Assembly (NCBI GenBank): GCA_039621445.1 | Contig: CP154956.1 | Coordinates: 39,954,553 to 40,018,552, forward strand | Reading direction: 5' to 3' | Length of the DNA stretch: 64,000 nt | Source: Euglena gracilis | Lineage: Eukaryota; Euglenida; Euglenophyceae; Euglenales | In this document: positions 24,571 through 38,487 of the stretch, in pieces | How positions within the stretch are numbered: the first letter of the stretch is position 1 | Layout: each line of letters begins with the position of its first letter | Position numbers and translations under genes: made by a program | Notes under the pieces: generated by a model | What the model saw: only the letters and a program-made list of their open reading frames with translations | Told to the model about the DNA's origin: nothing | Database searches by the model: none

Positions 24571-27360
24571 GTTTTGTTTTGCATGGCATTATTTTCAACA
24601 AAGTCTAAAATCATCATTTTGCAATGTGGAACATAACAATTGCAATCATCTGCATGATGACACCATCATCAATTCTCCGCAATTTTTTTTGCAATTTTCC
24701 TGCAGTTTTCATGAAGGCTTCCGATATGAATCCCCTTCCCCTTTGCTGGTGACAGGCCACAGGTGAGATCGAAAGAATAAGACAAGCAAAAAATTGTCAA
24801 ATGCATTTTCGCTCAGAAGAAGGCACCTCCTCCTCCCTTTATTGAACTATTTTGGTCCGAATTTAAGCAACCCCTCGGTGAATATGGTGAAGCCCAAGTC
24901 TAAGCAAACCCTTGAGCAGACCGGTTGAAACCCAAAATTAGCAATGGGTTGCTTAAATTTAGGGGGGGTTAAAACCTTAATCTGTTGGTTAGGAATGCTG
25001 TGTCACTTTTGTTCGGTACACCTCCCACACACATAAAGAAAACACAAGCAAATTTAGGTCCGGGCCCACTTCTTAAACAGAACCCCCCGCTCTCAATTAA
25101 CTACTTGCCCCCCCCCCGTCTATCCGAACAAAACTCAAAAAAGAAAGTGTTTTTGACTTCCTATTTTGGACCGTGTTCAAAATCATGCCAGACTGCCCTT
25201 GGAAATGAGGGCCTCAAAGAGCCTGAAAATCTGGGGGGGATTGTCTTTAAAATAATTCCTGATCACCCCCCAGACAGAGGATTTTGGGAAACCATGATGG
25301 TGAGTGCAAATAAAATATTTTTCACCCGGTATGCTTCTGTTCGGACAACGTTGTCAGCCAACACACTCGTAATACTTTTTTCTTTCGCAACCCGTTTGTA
25401 TTTGATTTGGTGGGAGTTTTGCTTAACATCAGCGGTTTCGCACTGCTTCCTCATCTCAGGAGCTGCAAATGTATGTCTCAAGCCCAAAGTGACCCACGGA
25501 AGCCAGCAACACGTGCTTGACAGAAAGCGCTTGCTGTGGTGATCAAGGCAGAAAAATAGAACAACCAAACCACAGCCGGGTATACAACAGGCTCCTTTTT
25601 AAGACCCCCCGGGGGAGAGGGGGTCTCCCCCCACCCACAACCCAGCCTGGCACAGGACCCCCCCCCTCAGGGGACCCTCCAAAATCGGGCTGTCTGAGGG
25701 CATTTCCCAAAAAAAACAACACCCATCCCAAACCCACAACTGGGCCCCCCCTGGGGGTCCGGCTGGGCCTGAACCCACCCGCCCACCCCCCCCCCCTCCC
25801 CCGTAGGGGGGGGGTCTTCTGACTGAAAAAAGAAGCCTTGTTTACAACACCAACGTGTCCACAGAGTTTCAGGTGGCACTGTTGCGAAATACAAAACTCT
25901 CGACCCACCACTCAAGTGGAGGGGCTAATGGTGTGCTGGCATTCATGCCTAAGCCGTGCAGATTTGTAACATGGGGGTGACAACTTCCTGGGGGTGGGTA
26001 TGCCACTTGAAAAGCAAGTGCCTCACCCAATGGGCTTTGTGAGGGTGCAGCGCGGGTGGCTGAAACATTGCTGTCAGGCCATTGGCGCCCAAACGAAGCC
26101 ACATGCATTGGTGCAGGCGTTGCTTTTGGAACCGAAACAATGGTATACACTCGGGTATGCAAAAGATAGGGACAACAACGGTTTGGAACAGCGCAATATT
26201 ATGTCGTGAGACATCCTTGTCAGAATGCTGACGTTTTCAACCGCGCACAGTTGTAGGTGCTCATCGATAACCTCTGATCACTTTCAAGGATAAAACAGCT
26301 GGCCTGCAAAAGCACCCAATTTATTGACAATAATCGTTTAAAAAATTAAGCACCCTTCACCAGCCAAAAATGCTTGACTATTATCAGTGCACAACCCTGG
26401 GGTCAAACCGGGTACCAAAAAAACGAAGCTAAAAACGCCCCCCAAAAAACTACCCCCCCCCTTGTCCACCGACCAGGTTCCTGCAACCCCCGACTAGGGG
26501 GTGGTCATACACGCCCCCCCCCCCAACCTACGACCCCCCCGAAAGGGGTGATCGCATGCCTAGGTGCCAAAAACAACCCAGTTTTCAAAGCCACCTTCAA
26601 CCCCTGACTGGATACAGGGGTGGTCAGTGGACGGGGGGGGGGGTACCAAATATGCAAAAAAAGATTTTACCCCAAATTCAGTCTGGGCAGCCCATTCTCG
26701 ACCCATTTTCCATCGTTTTTGCACCTCCAGAAACAAAACTGCATACCATCAGATCACCATCCCCCTCCCTTGCCACCAGCCGGGTTCCTAAAACCCCAAC
26801 CAGGGGGTGTCGCAAGACCAGGTGACCAAAGCCCTATATCCGAAAGCTTTTAGATCATCCACCCCCCGGGGGGGTTGTACACACCCCATTTACCTGCAAC
26901 CCCTGACCGGGGGTGGTCGATACACAGGGGTGGGCAGCGAGGGGGGCGGGTGCTCCACAACAATTACCCCGGACGTAGCCTGTGGCCTGGGTATCCCTTT
27001 CTTCTGCTGTGGGTTTGACTTCTTGCTGCCCTTGTGACGTCGGAGAACGCCTCAGTGCTGTCGGGCGGCTGGCAAGCATGATGTAGCTGCAAAAGAGGAT
27101 CGCCACCATCACGCCGGCCTGGATGCATGTACTTAGAGGGCTGCGTGTAGCGCAGATTGGGAATGGGATGAGCTTCTGGCCTACTTCCCCAATGGATAAT
27201 ACCGCATTGTTTCAGGGGGGGGGGGGCTATTATTGGGAGGGCATTCAGGTTTTGAGTTGAGAGATGGAAAAAGGGTCCCCAACAAAGATGTCCTCAAACT
27301 TCCCATTATGCACAAAATGACACATTTTCAAACCCTCCTGACAAAGAGGGCCAATTTTCT
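24570..27360. other. No recognised gene; weak coding-like stretch at 25,263-25,568 (-)
   Basis: The minus frame reads FAAPEMRKQCETADVKQNSH...EKSITSVLADNVVRTEAYRV, which looks protein-like, but no family was recognised. Elsewhere G/C tracts and AT-rich sequence. Confidence 0.3.
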
Positions 27361-27756
27361 TGCAGTTTCTTCTTGAAATTTTTGCAAGAAAAAAAAGCCA
27401 CTTGTGTTCCCTTGTGAACCAGTTGAGGAAATGGCCGGAACTCATTCCACCTTCCATTTCAATTTTATGTGGACTGAGGGAGGAATGGGGCAAGCCCACA
27501 GGAAAACTGCGGGAAACTGCGGAAAATTACTGGAAGTTGTGGAAGTGCAGATATCCCCCTGGCAACAAGATTTTACTTGCCCCCTTAGATGCACTTTGGC
27601 TTCTGTCTGGTTTAAGGCCTGGCGCTGCATTCCACTTCTGGCCCTTTCTTCAAAGGAACTCCAAATGATTGTCCAACCCCATACTCACTGGGACTTCAAA
27701 CTTCCGTTTTGTGTTTTCCTAGCCCTTCCCCTCCCCTTGGGTTTTGGCTCCCCTTT

Positions 27757-27795
27757 CTTGCTGTTGCTGCTGCTGCTGCTGCTGCTGTTGCTGCT
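27757..27795. repeat. (CTG)n microsatellite
   Basis: GCTGCTGCTGCTGCTGCTG run of about seven perfect units inside a longer plus-strand frame. Not enough to claim a gene. Confidence 0.85.
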
Positions 27796-27829
27796 TGACT
27801 TCGTTCCCAAGAGGTGCTCGGGGTGGTGA

Positions 27830-30800
27830 AGGGCCTACCTATTTTACATGGCCTCCGGTCATGTCATTTTGTTCAGTGCTTTGCACCTCATGGAGGGGTT
27901 AACTTTGGGGTTTCCTATTTTCAGGTTTTTTGCTTGTCAACCCGATTGTCCTATTTTGAGGCTTCTTGGGGTGGTTCCGGCTGGGCTTGTGTTGACTCAG
28001 ACCTGGGGGGGGAGACCCCCCGCCCCTGGGGATCCCACACCAGGGCCTGGGTCTGGTTCCGGCGCGAAATGCAGTATATTTTTGGAAAATGCCTTCAGCA
28101 CCCAATTTTTGTGGGGTCCCTTCTCCCCCTTATTTGGCGTTTATGAAGCACATCTCGGCCCTACCCCTCGGAACGATAAAATGATAAAATGTGAAGGGTG
28201 CAAGCTTGGGGATGACGGAAATCCACGTGGGCAAGAAAGGGGGCCAAGCGCCTGTGGGAACCCCATTGGTTGATTCCAACCCATCCAGCGTAGGTGTCAC
28301 AATCAAATGGCGGCTGAGAGGGATTGATTTTTGATGCGACAGGCAACCAAAGTGCCAAACAAAAAAAGCACCCCTCTTCAGGACGTGTGCGGCCGCGTTG
28401 GGCCTTCTGGCGGGACATATCACGCCATTGGGGTGGAGCCCTGGAAAAGAGTGGGGGGGGGGGACGCCACAAAATGCAAACATCAATTGTCCCCTACAAA
28501 CCACCAAGCCATCTGTCAATTTCCTTTGGGGGGTGGGCATTTCGGGGCAAATCACAGCCAGAAAGCTGTTCGGCCACTTGACCTCAAAATTGGGGATGGC
28601 AAAATGGACACTCCCTTTTCTATTTTGTGGAGAGTCCTCGAAGAAAAACATTGACAAGGGGATTTGGGAAAAGAAGGTGATGAATTGGGGTTTGCAGCAC
28701 CCATCCTTTCCATGCTGCCGTTCATGACCCAAGGAGTCTTCAAGCCTGGGTTCACGACAACCGGATAATTTGCATTCGCATCTGCACCTGGAATTGGACT
28801 GGTTCTGGCCACATAGTGGGGCCTTTTGGGACACTGCACCTGCGCTGAGCCAGCCCACACTGTGGAATTCAGGTTGTTGTGTTTGGCATGGGGCCAGAAG
28901 GGAGGGCTGGTGCTGAACCTCCACAAAAGGAAAGAAGACAAACATGAAGGAGGTCAGTGATCAGAACATGGCTCTCAACCTCATCCTTCCAGCCACTTGG
29001 GGGGGGGGGGGCACAAGAAAAGACTGCTTCTGCTTCTGCTTTGAACAAAAGACATCCTAAATTCTTCATTAAAGTTTTTTTTTAAGCCAAGGAAGTCTTC
29101 TGCCAGACAAACATTGGATAAATTTTAATGCATATAGATAAATGGATGCCAACCGAAATGACATCTGCAACCAAAGTCAATCAATTTAATCCAGCAAAAT
29201 TAACAAAAGAAGAAATCCAGAAAACGTGGCACAGAATACCAAAATATTTCTACAATTGTGTCAAAAATATATAAGCATTGCCCAAGCACACTCAACAATG
29301 AGGAAAGACCCAATTTTCTCCGACTAGGTTCAAAAATTAGCACAGCCCAAAATAAGCAAGGTTGCAACAACTGCACTAATTAGAAAAAAAGATGATGACA
29401 CAGCCAGCAATTCAAATGGAGATCGTGTCAAACTGCTCAACCCTGATTGGAAGGATTTTGCATGCACATTCATGGCACCACCTGTACAACACTTGGGAAA
29501 TTTTGGACACACTTGCTGGCAACGTCAGCCGTGGTCATGCTTACAAACAGGTCCTTGCCAGCTGTGCAATTGGTGGGACAACCCCAGTATTGAATGCAAA
29601 CAGCCCCAACCAAGAAATCAAGTTGGAATCTGCTGAACGCAATGTTACCCAGGCACAGAGGTTTTGAGGGGGGGAAACAGATACTGTCTTTGCGCCAATT
29701 GTCCTGTTTGAAAATAAAAATTCAGTTCACAGCGTCCATTTTAAACCCTGCAAAATATACTTTCATCCACTTCACAGAGTTCCTCGTGAAATGGATGAAA
29801 TTTCATTTCCTCGACCACAATGACCCCCCTTAAGAAAACATTTTAACTTTTGGGATCAGAGTTGCCCAGATTTTTTTGGATTCAATCATGTGAGCACCTC
29901 CTAGAATTGTTCTGCAACGATGGGTGCCATTTTAACCCCTTTTCCTCACAAATTTGGCCCATTTTCTGCAACCTTGGAGACAATAAAAACAATAAATAAT
30001 GGCTTGCTGTCAGCTGGCTGAGGAGAAAGAACAACAAATAGCCCAATGGATCAAAGCAAGCAAACCCCCAGGACTTAGGCAGCGTAACTCGCACTTAAAG
30101 CGATGCTCTCCTTTGTGCATTGGGGCAGTGTCATTCTTTTTTAAAAAAGACAACACCTGGCTCACAAAGGTCAAACGATTTTGATTGGATCGTGGTCTGG
30201 CTCCTCAGGAAACAAATATGGAAGTTGCACTTTGGCGATTGAGTTCCCCAGAACAAGTGTAACTACTGAATACCATTGCAAAACACCCAGCAGGTGTGGT
30301 TTGGGCCTTGAAAATGAGCACACGTCCGGAGGCGTGTGCATGTCTGGCAGGACCTTCTGGGACCGAATTCCAGGACACTCATCCATTTTTCTTGGGCGAC
30401 TTTAGGTGGGTAGCTCCGCCTAGCCGTTAAGAGGTGCCCGGTTCTGTGCAGGCCTGGCCAGGGGTCCATAGTTCTGCACTGGGTGAGGCCAGGTTGTTCA
30501 TGGCAGCCTGGAACCCGGGCCACTGAGGGTGGGTTGTCGCCCCTGGGGTGCCCCTCCTCGGCTGCAGCTGCAAGCTACCTGTCAAGCTGACCCCCAGCAC
30601 CACTCAAGACCATGCCATGAAATCCAGGCATGCCGCCAACACTGACCACACCCCTCCTAAACCCACACATGCGGAATGTTGGCATAGAGGTAGGTGGGTT
30701 GGGTGGGCGACTAAATGGCAGCAATTTACTTGCCCCTCCCCCCCCCGGGGGGAGTGAGTAACTGGATCAGGTGGGGGAGTCATGTGGCGGGACCCCGGTC

Positions 30801-32440
30801 AAACTTTGGGGACAGTCAGGGTTATTGTTGGTGATAGAGTTGGGATTCTGACCGGCTGGCCGTGGGGCATTTTTCGTAATTTATGCTGAAGTTAGGCCAC
30901 ATTCGGGCAATTGTGAGTGAAAATGCGTTCCCACCAATCCTCCAAAATTGGGTCCTGGCTTCTGGGGTGAGTTTTCCCCTAAACGGGAGCAACTTTCGGC
31001 GCACCGATCCCACCCCTAACCCTATTCCTATGAATTACACCACATTTACCCTGACTCCGCTAAAAGTTAACCAAAATCAGCGCATTCCCTGGGCAAAACA
31101 GACCAGAAAATCCAAAAAGCTCGACCCAGGTCCCACAATACCCTGATGACCCACCCCCTCTCAGAGGTGGGGATACCAAATAGATGGAGGCTGTCATATA
31201 TTTACATTTATATGGCAAGGATGTTGTCAGGACCCCCCCACAGGGGGGGTCCCGATCCACGGAGTTGGGAACCACACCTGCTGGGGTGCGGACTGTGGCT
31301 ATTTGTTTGGTGTCTTTTATCCCTTCTTTCGGCCTGGCGCTGCTTTCTTCTGGTCCTTTTCATCTGTGCATGTGGAGGTGGCCGGAGCCTGGCGGGACTT
31401 ACCTTGTTTATGACGCCAGCCACCAAGCGCCCGCCAGGCACAAACTCCACTTTATTCAGGGGCGGGGGTCTCCTTCACCGTGACGACGCACAGTGCACAC
31501 AGGGGGTCCCGATGATAACCCCCACCCTGCACTGGGTGTTGGGGTCACTGAAGGAGTGGGGTCAGGGTTAGGACTGGCCGGCCTGGGTTCATAAACTGTG
31601 AATTTGTAGTTAAACCCCCAAGAACACTCCTCTTTGAGTGCCCATAAAACCCCTGAAACAGGGCATGTTGGCATGTGCTCAGACGACACCCTCGGAGTGC
31701 GCCTAAAACCTCATGAAAAAGACGCCCTGCATTCTTTTTTTTCAAAACTCAAACACCTGCCATAAAAGACGACAAATAATTGGCAACTCGATAAATAGGC
31801 GTTTTGGGGTTCCTGGTCTTTCAAAAAGTCACCCTGGAGGTTTGTGCTTTTGGAGGGTCTCAGATCAAGCTCCGTCCTCCTTGCCTCCTTTCCAGGATGG
31901 AAACCGTGTGCGCCACAGCGAAGCATGAGGTGGCTGTGATGCAGTAGACCCTTGGGCCAAAGAAGAAGCCCAACCCCTTGTAGCCAGGCCCACCCTGCTC
32001 AATGTACACCATGTTACCCGGCAGTGTCACCCTCCCCCCACACATGCCTGTCTGCCAGACGCCTCAACCACCAGCTGTTCCAACCGTGTTCCCAAGGTCA
32101 GAAGGTCAGAACAATCATTTTTTAATGTTGAGCCTTCACTCCGAAATCTGAAATGCAGCGTGTTTTTGGTGTTTCTGGGGGGGTGATTTTATTATTATTA
32201 TTATTATTGGGGTTTGGTCTTTGGGTGGGTTTATTTGAGGGTTTATGTGTTCATCACCCCAGAGCCCCCTGCCCCCCCTGGGGGCGTCTCATAAAAAGGC
32301 ATTGCTTTGCCTTCCCAGCCCGGGCTTTCGGACAATTTTCCAGGCGAGGATAAAGAAATAATGCATGGTCACGGGTTTGGGATGTTGAAAGGTGCAAACA
32401 GGAGGGGAAAGAGTTACAGGTGTTTCAGGAGTGATATGGT
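27830..32440. other. Unassigned interval, 27.8-32.4 kb
   Basis: Several mid-length frames (for example 28,130-28,945 minus; 29,392-29,667 plus) have no motif I recognise and no consistent splice context. Contains a TTA run at 32,191-32,209 and short G/C tracts. I see no supportable gene. Confidence 0.35.
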
Positions 32441-32763
32441 CACCGAGTGGTGAGTGCACTGGTTTCAGTGCTCACAACCGGACAGCAGGAAAGAGGTCTG
32501 GGAGCTGAAGACCACATACTCTGGAGTGCGAAAACACTCCCCAATAACGTCACGCCTATTGCCGAGAACTTGAGCCTTTTTGGTATTTCCCAAGGGAGTC
32601 CAGAGCACTTTTCATTCAATTGTGTTTTTGGATGGTGTCAATGGTGTCATCTACACTGGTTTTTTGCCACAGTTTGAAACGTTCCAGCAGGTGATGGAGG
32701 GAGGGATTTGCCAGGGCCACCGACCCAGTAATTCGGTGCACAATAAGGAATCATTTCCACCAA

Positions 32764-33030
32764 ATGAAAACTCCGGAAGTTTTGATTTTGCATTGTGTTC
32801 AGGTGAACCCCAAAGGTCGACCAAAAAAGGTTCATGAAAAATGGAGGGCGTTCAAGTTCAAAATTCATGAGAAACCGGGTGCTGAGGCTCTTGGTTGGTG
32901 TGTGCAAATGCGCACTTCGTCCATTTGCACAATTGTGCACACCGACATCGTTTTGTTGTTGTGTCGCAGGGTGTTAAACATCAGTGTGGTGATGGACAAC
33001 TTGCCTGCAAACTCAACAGCTAACAGGTGA
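32764..33030 (+). CDS. Hypothetical coding stretch, possible BED-transposase N-terminus
   Basis: Reads VNPKGRPKKVHEKWRAFKFK then IHEKPGAEALGWCVQ. The GRPKK..EKW pattern resembles the basic stretch before BED fingers in hAT-type proteins, but no Cys/His finger is visible. A GTTTTG...TTCAG segment just upstream (to about 32,812) could be a short intron. Weak. Confidence 0.25.
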   Translation: MKTPEVLILHCVQVNPKGRPKKVHEKWRAFKFKIHEKPGAEALGWCVQMRTSSICTIVHTDIVLLLCRRVLNISVVMDNLPANSTANR

Positions 33031-33557
33031 CAACCCTCCTATTGTGTGGCCCTCTCATCAACCACCAATGGCAGAGTTCTCCAACAGCCCATTTCTACCT
33101 TCTTTAGCTGTTGCATGTAAAATTCAACTGCTTTTGTGATCAACTTCAAAAAAAAACCTCCACAACTGCCGCAGGTCTTCGGAAAGCAAGAAATGGGTGG
33201 ACCTTATCTGGCGCTGGCAGCTGTCACACAGGAAATGGGAGGGCAACTGGTGAATGTATCACTTTGGGAGGGCAGTCTCCAGGTTTCACAACTCGGCAAC
33301 ATGTTTTAGAGGGTCAAAAACACCAAATTTGCACCATTCCCCTGGGGGCCAAATCAAGGAATGGAGGGACAGCACGTCACAAACAAATCAAAAATCCGGA
33401 CCTCAACCTTTCCAAACAAAAATGCTCAATTGTGAGTTATGCCGCCTGAGCAGGAGGCCTTCACTTTCACCGACATCGTAACCACCATGGACCCTGGGAA
33501 ACACTCCTTTCCTCTGTGCACGCACCTGTAATGAGACTGTGTGGAAATCATACAAAA

Positions 33558-34290
33558 TTACCAAGAGAAACGGCGAGAATTGGGCAACACAAATTTGTGC
33601 AGTGGGTCATAAACAATGGGTTGCTTACCCTCAGGTCTGCTGAGGTAAATGCTGGTGCCCATCCTCCGCATCTCCTGCTCTGAAATCAGACGGTAGCCTT
33701 CAAACAAATTCGGCTTTGAACATGGCTGCCCCGAAGAGAAGAATGGAAGGTTCACGTCTGAAGGGAGGTACGGACTGTGTCTGGGGTGACACTAGCCCTC
33801 CTTTCACTCGGAGGAATGCAACTGTTGAAAAAAGGCCTAGGCGGGAAAGCAACTTGTGCATGCCCTCGTGATGTATGTTGCGTTGACGATGCAGATGGGT
33901 GAACGGATTGCCAACTTGCTTTAGAACACGATCTTGGCCAGATAATTGGTTCTCGATCTCAAATACCTGCAGAAAAGAGAAGCAATGGAAAGAAAAGGCA
34001 GAAACTTGACCATTGGGGGTCCTGGGTCCCCCCCCCCCTGGTCGGTAGGTAAGGGAGGGGGGGTGGTCTGGACCTCCCCCCCCCCCTCCAGTGCAGAAGG
34101 TGCGTGAGGGGGGCACCCCGACCAAAAATTGCCAAAACATACCCTCCTTAATGGAACACTGGGGGACGGGACTATTCAGAAATCCTAGCAACTTGTTCTT
34201 GCGGGAGTGAATTGCTTCGGGTTTTTTTTTGGCAGAAATTGAGGTGAGGAGTTTGGTTCTACCTACAAACCATTGCTGACTAACCCCGGG
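33558..34290 (-). CDS. Hypothetical multi-exon coding stretch (unknown function)
   Basis: Two minus frames look protein-like: VFEIENQLSGQDRVLKQVGN...HRQRNIHHEGMHKLLSRLGL (about 33,830-33,970) and NLFEGYRLISEQEMRRMGTS...PEGKQPIVYDPLHKF (about 33,590-33,710). Short introns are likely between them. No family was recognised; transposon-derived is possible from the surroundings. Confidence 0.35.
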
Positions 34291-34334
34291 AGTGATGACT
34301 AAATGGACGTGTCTCACTTACTTCAAGACAATTG

Positions 34335-34500
34335 CAGTGCCGCCAAATGCAGTGCAGGCAGTGGAAGTGCAGTGGCAGTGCATTACAAAGCCTTGTAAAT
34401 CACAATGCAGTGTCGGGGAGGAGAACAAAGAGAAATTACAGCACAATGGTGATGGCAGTGCAGTGACAATGCAGTGCAGGGGCAGTGGCAGTACAACGGA
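34335..34500. repeat. Degenerate GCAGTG hexamer repeats
   Basis: GCAGTGCAGGCAGTGGAAGT and similar words recur through 165 bases. Confidence 0.7.
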
Positions 34501-34514
34501 GGTCAGGCGGTACC

Positions 34515-34865
34515 CCCCTAGGTGAAGTTCACCGTTTGAAAATTCACCGGGGGGTCCCGGATCCCCCCCCCCTCTGCCTAACCCAACGGTGAACTTCACC
34601 GGTGAAGTTCACCAAAAGAGCACTCTTTGGCCAAAAATCTCCAAAAATGACATTTTGGGCAAGTTTTCGGAAATTTCGATAAAATTCCATGAACCATCAA
34701 CCTCAAAATGACCATTTTGAGAGGAAAGGAGCAAAATCTCACCCATGAGATTTTAACCCCCAACCATCAAAACGGTGAAGTTCACCGGTGAAGTTCACCG
34801 GTGAACTTGACCGGTGAACTTCACCGACGAAAGTACCCGTCCCCCCCCCCCCCCTAGGTGAAGTT
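34515..34865. repeat. Clustered GGTGAAGTTCACC palindromes between poly-C tracts
   Basis: The 13-nt palindrome GGTGAASTTCACC occurs about six times (34,520; 34,589-34,613; 34,770-34,825), bounded on both sides by CCCCCTAGGTGAAGTT and GGGGGTCC. A plain A/T-rich stretch lies between clusters. Confidence 0.85.
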
Positions 34866-35974
34866 TACCGGGGGTCCACAGCCCCCCCCCCCATACTGCC
34901 TGACCTCCAACACACTGAAGGCCTTTGGGGCCGAAGCCGTAAAGTGAGGCAAGTCAAAAATATCCAGCCATTCAATTATTCACCATTATTGACTTATTGG
35001 GGGGGCACTTTGGTTGGGGGGGTCCCTTGAATTAAAACGACTCTGGAGGAACTCCAAGTTTCACTGCACGCATTTTTGGCAAAACTTTGCAAATCAATTT
35101 TTTGCACGTATTTTCAACCACCAGGATCCAACTGCACAAATTGTGAGGGACCTTTGTCGACCCCTTTGGGGTCTTACATTATGGGAAAACGTTGGTATTT
35201 ACCGTGTAGACCAGACAATGGAAACCCCCCAATTAGAAGCCCCCCCAAAAATATCAAAAGAAAACAAAAGGGAAACTTTATTGATAAAAACTTGTTTATG
35301 AAATACTCACTTCAAAAAATTGCTCAAAAGAATACTGCCAAAAAAATTGTCAAAAAAAACATCCAAAAATGGAAAAATGCAATGTTATGATATTTTCCAT
35401 TTCTGTGGAGGGAAGTTTTTTGGCAAAAAAAGTACCAGAAGTTCCCAAGAATGTTTGAAAATATGTATTCAAAAATTTTCGGTGCAAAATCTCGTGGGCG
35501 TTTTTGTTTGTTTTTTTAAAAAGGGGGTGGTTCAGGACGGGGGGGGGGGGGCGCGGGGGGTGGGAGGACTGTGGCCCAACAACCTCCACGCGTTTTCTTT
35601 GACGTCACTCAAATTTGTGCATTGGGTGAAAAAAACCAATGCACAAATTTTCTTTGGTTGACAAAAAAATGTGCTTGGCAAAAATCCGGGACGCAGGGGG
35701 GATGTGGGGGGGGGGGCACAGGGCAAACACCCCCCAAAAAAACATTGTTGAAATTTAAGCGTCCAAAAAAAAACAAGCTGCAAATATGGGCACAACTACT
35801 GTCCCGTTTGCAACAAAGTGGCAGAAAATGGTCTCAGAAGAACCACAAACGGCTGAAAAATTGAAAATGGTTGAGTTGTTGTGTGAACCGTTTAAAATAA
35901 CCAAGAAAAATTGTACAAAGTAGTCCCAACACAAAATTTCAAAACTCATTCATTTATTCATTCAGAAAAGGGGG

Positions 35975-37133
35975 GAGCGCCGGTTCTGTCGGGAACCCGG
36001 CGTCCCCCCTAAAGCGGTGTTTTAGAGACGCTGGGTTCACGATAGAACCGGCTTTCCTCCCCCCCCCCCTCGGTCAAAGGACATTCCCGGGACCAATCTG
36101 CGACTACCAATTTGCAATGTTACACTATCGCCAAATTACGACGATCGCAGCATCAGGGCGGTCCTCAAGCAAATAAATTAAAAAAAAACTCCGCTGTCCC
36201 AGCACACTCAGTGAAAAATATACAGGAAAATGGGGGCAAGAAATTTTGGCATTTTTCAGCGAGGACAGGTCGATATCAGGAAAAAAAATTGATTCCTGGC
36301 ACCCTTGGACCATCGTCCATCCACCCAAATCATCAAAAAGTGTGTTTTTTGACTGTTCAATTTTTGCCCCCGTTCAAGTCCCAGTCAGGCCCTTAGCCGG
36401 TCCTTTGGCCGAAAGGGGGGGGGGCGGTCCTTAAGGAAAGAAAAAAAAACTTTCCTATCCCTTAAGGACCGCCCTGGCGAGCATATCCCTGGCTGTGTCA
36501 AGCGCTCAGGTACAAAATTCACTCCTCAATTGGGAGCTCTTTTTCATCAGACGACTAGTTATCACCACCACATTCAGCCACGCTGCACAGTGCTCTTGTT
36601 TCCTGTCACTGAAATCCTGATGTCACAATTATTGTACCCCGACCCCTCGGGTCGTCGATTTGAAGAGAAAACTCGTTTCTGTATGGTTCATTATGCTTCT
36701 CAAACCAAACAGCACCGAAAATCTCCACAAATTTCGACTCAGATTCTGGCCGATCCGACGATCGCAATGCGTGCAACGTTGGGTACCAAGTTACCCCTAA
36801 ATTGAAAGCTCTTTTCAACTGACAGCCAGCGGTGGTCATTAGATTTTCCATGCTGCACAGTACCCTTATTCCAAAACCGCACCAATTTTCACCAAAATTG
36901 GTTATCCACCCCAGAAACGGAAAATTGCATTCCGCTATATGGGGAAAACGGTCGACGACCAATTTGGGCCATTTTTGGGCCATTTTTGGGCACTTTGATG
37001 ACATTTTTACTGATGACAGAACCGGCGTCAGAACGCCAGGTGTTGGACAGGACGGACGTTCCCCACCCCTTTCTCACAGACAGAACCGGCTCTGTTCACG
37101 ACGTTTCTAAACCGGCATCTCAAATGCCGGTTA
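35975..37133. mobile_element. CGGTTCTGTCC element, copy A
   Basis: The ends carry inverted GCCGGTTCTGTC / CAGAACCGGC words. The interior shares long colinear stretches with copy B at 55.07-56.02 kb, e.g. GGACCAATCT, CGACTCAGATTCTGGCCGAT, CCGACGATCGC, GAAAGCTCTTTTCA and GGTTATCCACCCC. No ORF of note; non-autonomous. A second internal hairpin is at 36,423-36,473. Confidence 0.75.
36423..36473. repeat. Hairpin GGCGGTCCTTAAGGAAAG / inverse
   Basis: The left arm 36,423-36,440 is mirrored by 36,450-36,473, with ATCCC as an extra insertion in the right arm. Confidence 0.75.
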
Positions 37134-38199
37134 AAACAAGAAAATGGATGACCAAAAAAAAAGGAAGTTTGCACCAAATTTGGCATTTTCCTCTCAAAAT
37201 TAGGAACAAGTTGGATATTTACCACTCAAAATTCAGCATTTGCGCACTCGAAAATCGGGGTTTACCAGTCAAAATTAGGCATTGGGCATTCAAAAACTGC
37301 GGCTTCACCTAGGATTGCTGATTTTGCAGAAAAATAAAATCTTATTTTTCCAATGGAAAAACTGCATAAAAATTCGGAAAAATTGGAAATATTTCCGATA
37401 TTTATCTGTCATATAAAAATTGACCGAGGATGGGGACGATTGAACACCAGCCATTGGAAGCATCGGAAACATCAATTGGTTTCCAGTCCAGCCGAGTTTC
37501 TGTCTGATGGTCGACCTTGGATGTTGGAACATGGATGGATTGGCAAATTTGGTTAAAAAATGCATGATGGTCGGTCTCAAAAAATTGCCAAAAAATGAGT
37601 TTTTTGGTCGTTTGCGGTCGAAAAAATCGTCCCCGGTGGTTTTCATTTTCTTCCCCAGGGGGGGGGGGTTATAAGTCCCGGTTTGGTTGGTCGGGGGGGG
37701 CGGGGGAAGGGGGGGGGTGGGGTTTACCATTCTCCTAAACTGGCAAAAAAACCACATCCTGCCAAAAAAAAATTGCGTTTTTTTTTGTGATTTATTTGCA
37801 TTTTTCTGACGTTTCTGTGCCTTTAATGATACAAAATGGGTCCAAATACCAACCTTCCTTCCACAGCCCATGACAAAAAACTACTGCTAAAACGGTAATA
37901 TTTTTTCCAATTTCTCCTCTTGGAAAAATAAAAAATAAATTGTTATTCATGGAAAAATTGCGTAAATTTTTCCTGAAATTCTTCCTGGAAATATTTCAGC
38001 AATCCTAGTTTCACCCACTCAAAAAATATGCTTCCGCACACCAAATTGGGATGTGCCGCTCAAAAACAGCAGACATACTACTCAAAACCAGGAACTGGCA
38101 CACAAAACTGTCACTGGCTGCTGGTACCCAAAAACTAGGCATCTGCCACCAAAATTATAATTATGATTTTGCCCTAAAATTAGGCAACTGAATTTTGTG

Positions 38200-38408
38200 C
38201 CTAAATTAGGCAGTTTGTTCCACAAAATCAGATATCACACCCAAAATTCGGCATTTGCCTCCGAAAATTGGGAATTCCCATCCCAAATTGGGCATTTGTC
38301 TCTCAAAGTTAGGAATTGGCCCAACAAATTTGGCATTTACCAATCAAAATTGCCTTACTAACGTGAACCTGCTTCCATGACGCCGTCCGCCAGCCGTCGG
38401 TTGGCCGT
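38200..38408. repeat. Dispersed ~210-bp repeat, copy 1 (AAATTAGGCATTTG family)
   Basis: Short degenerate units such as CCCAAAATTAGGCATTTG; colinear with 41,215-41,415 through GCCAGCCGT at the right end. A shorter run of the same family is at 37,185-37,310. Confidence 0.75.
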
Positions 38409-38487
38409 CAGCCAGCCGTATCCCCCAATGTTTTCTTTTGAGAACTTTTCACTCCCCTTGATTGGGAGGCTGGTGAATTTGGGCATA

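Noticed and set aside
28130-28945. 271-residue minus-strand ORF as a gene
   Set aside because: No recognisable motif, and its composition is no different from surrounding non-coding DNA; could be chance.
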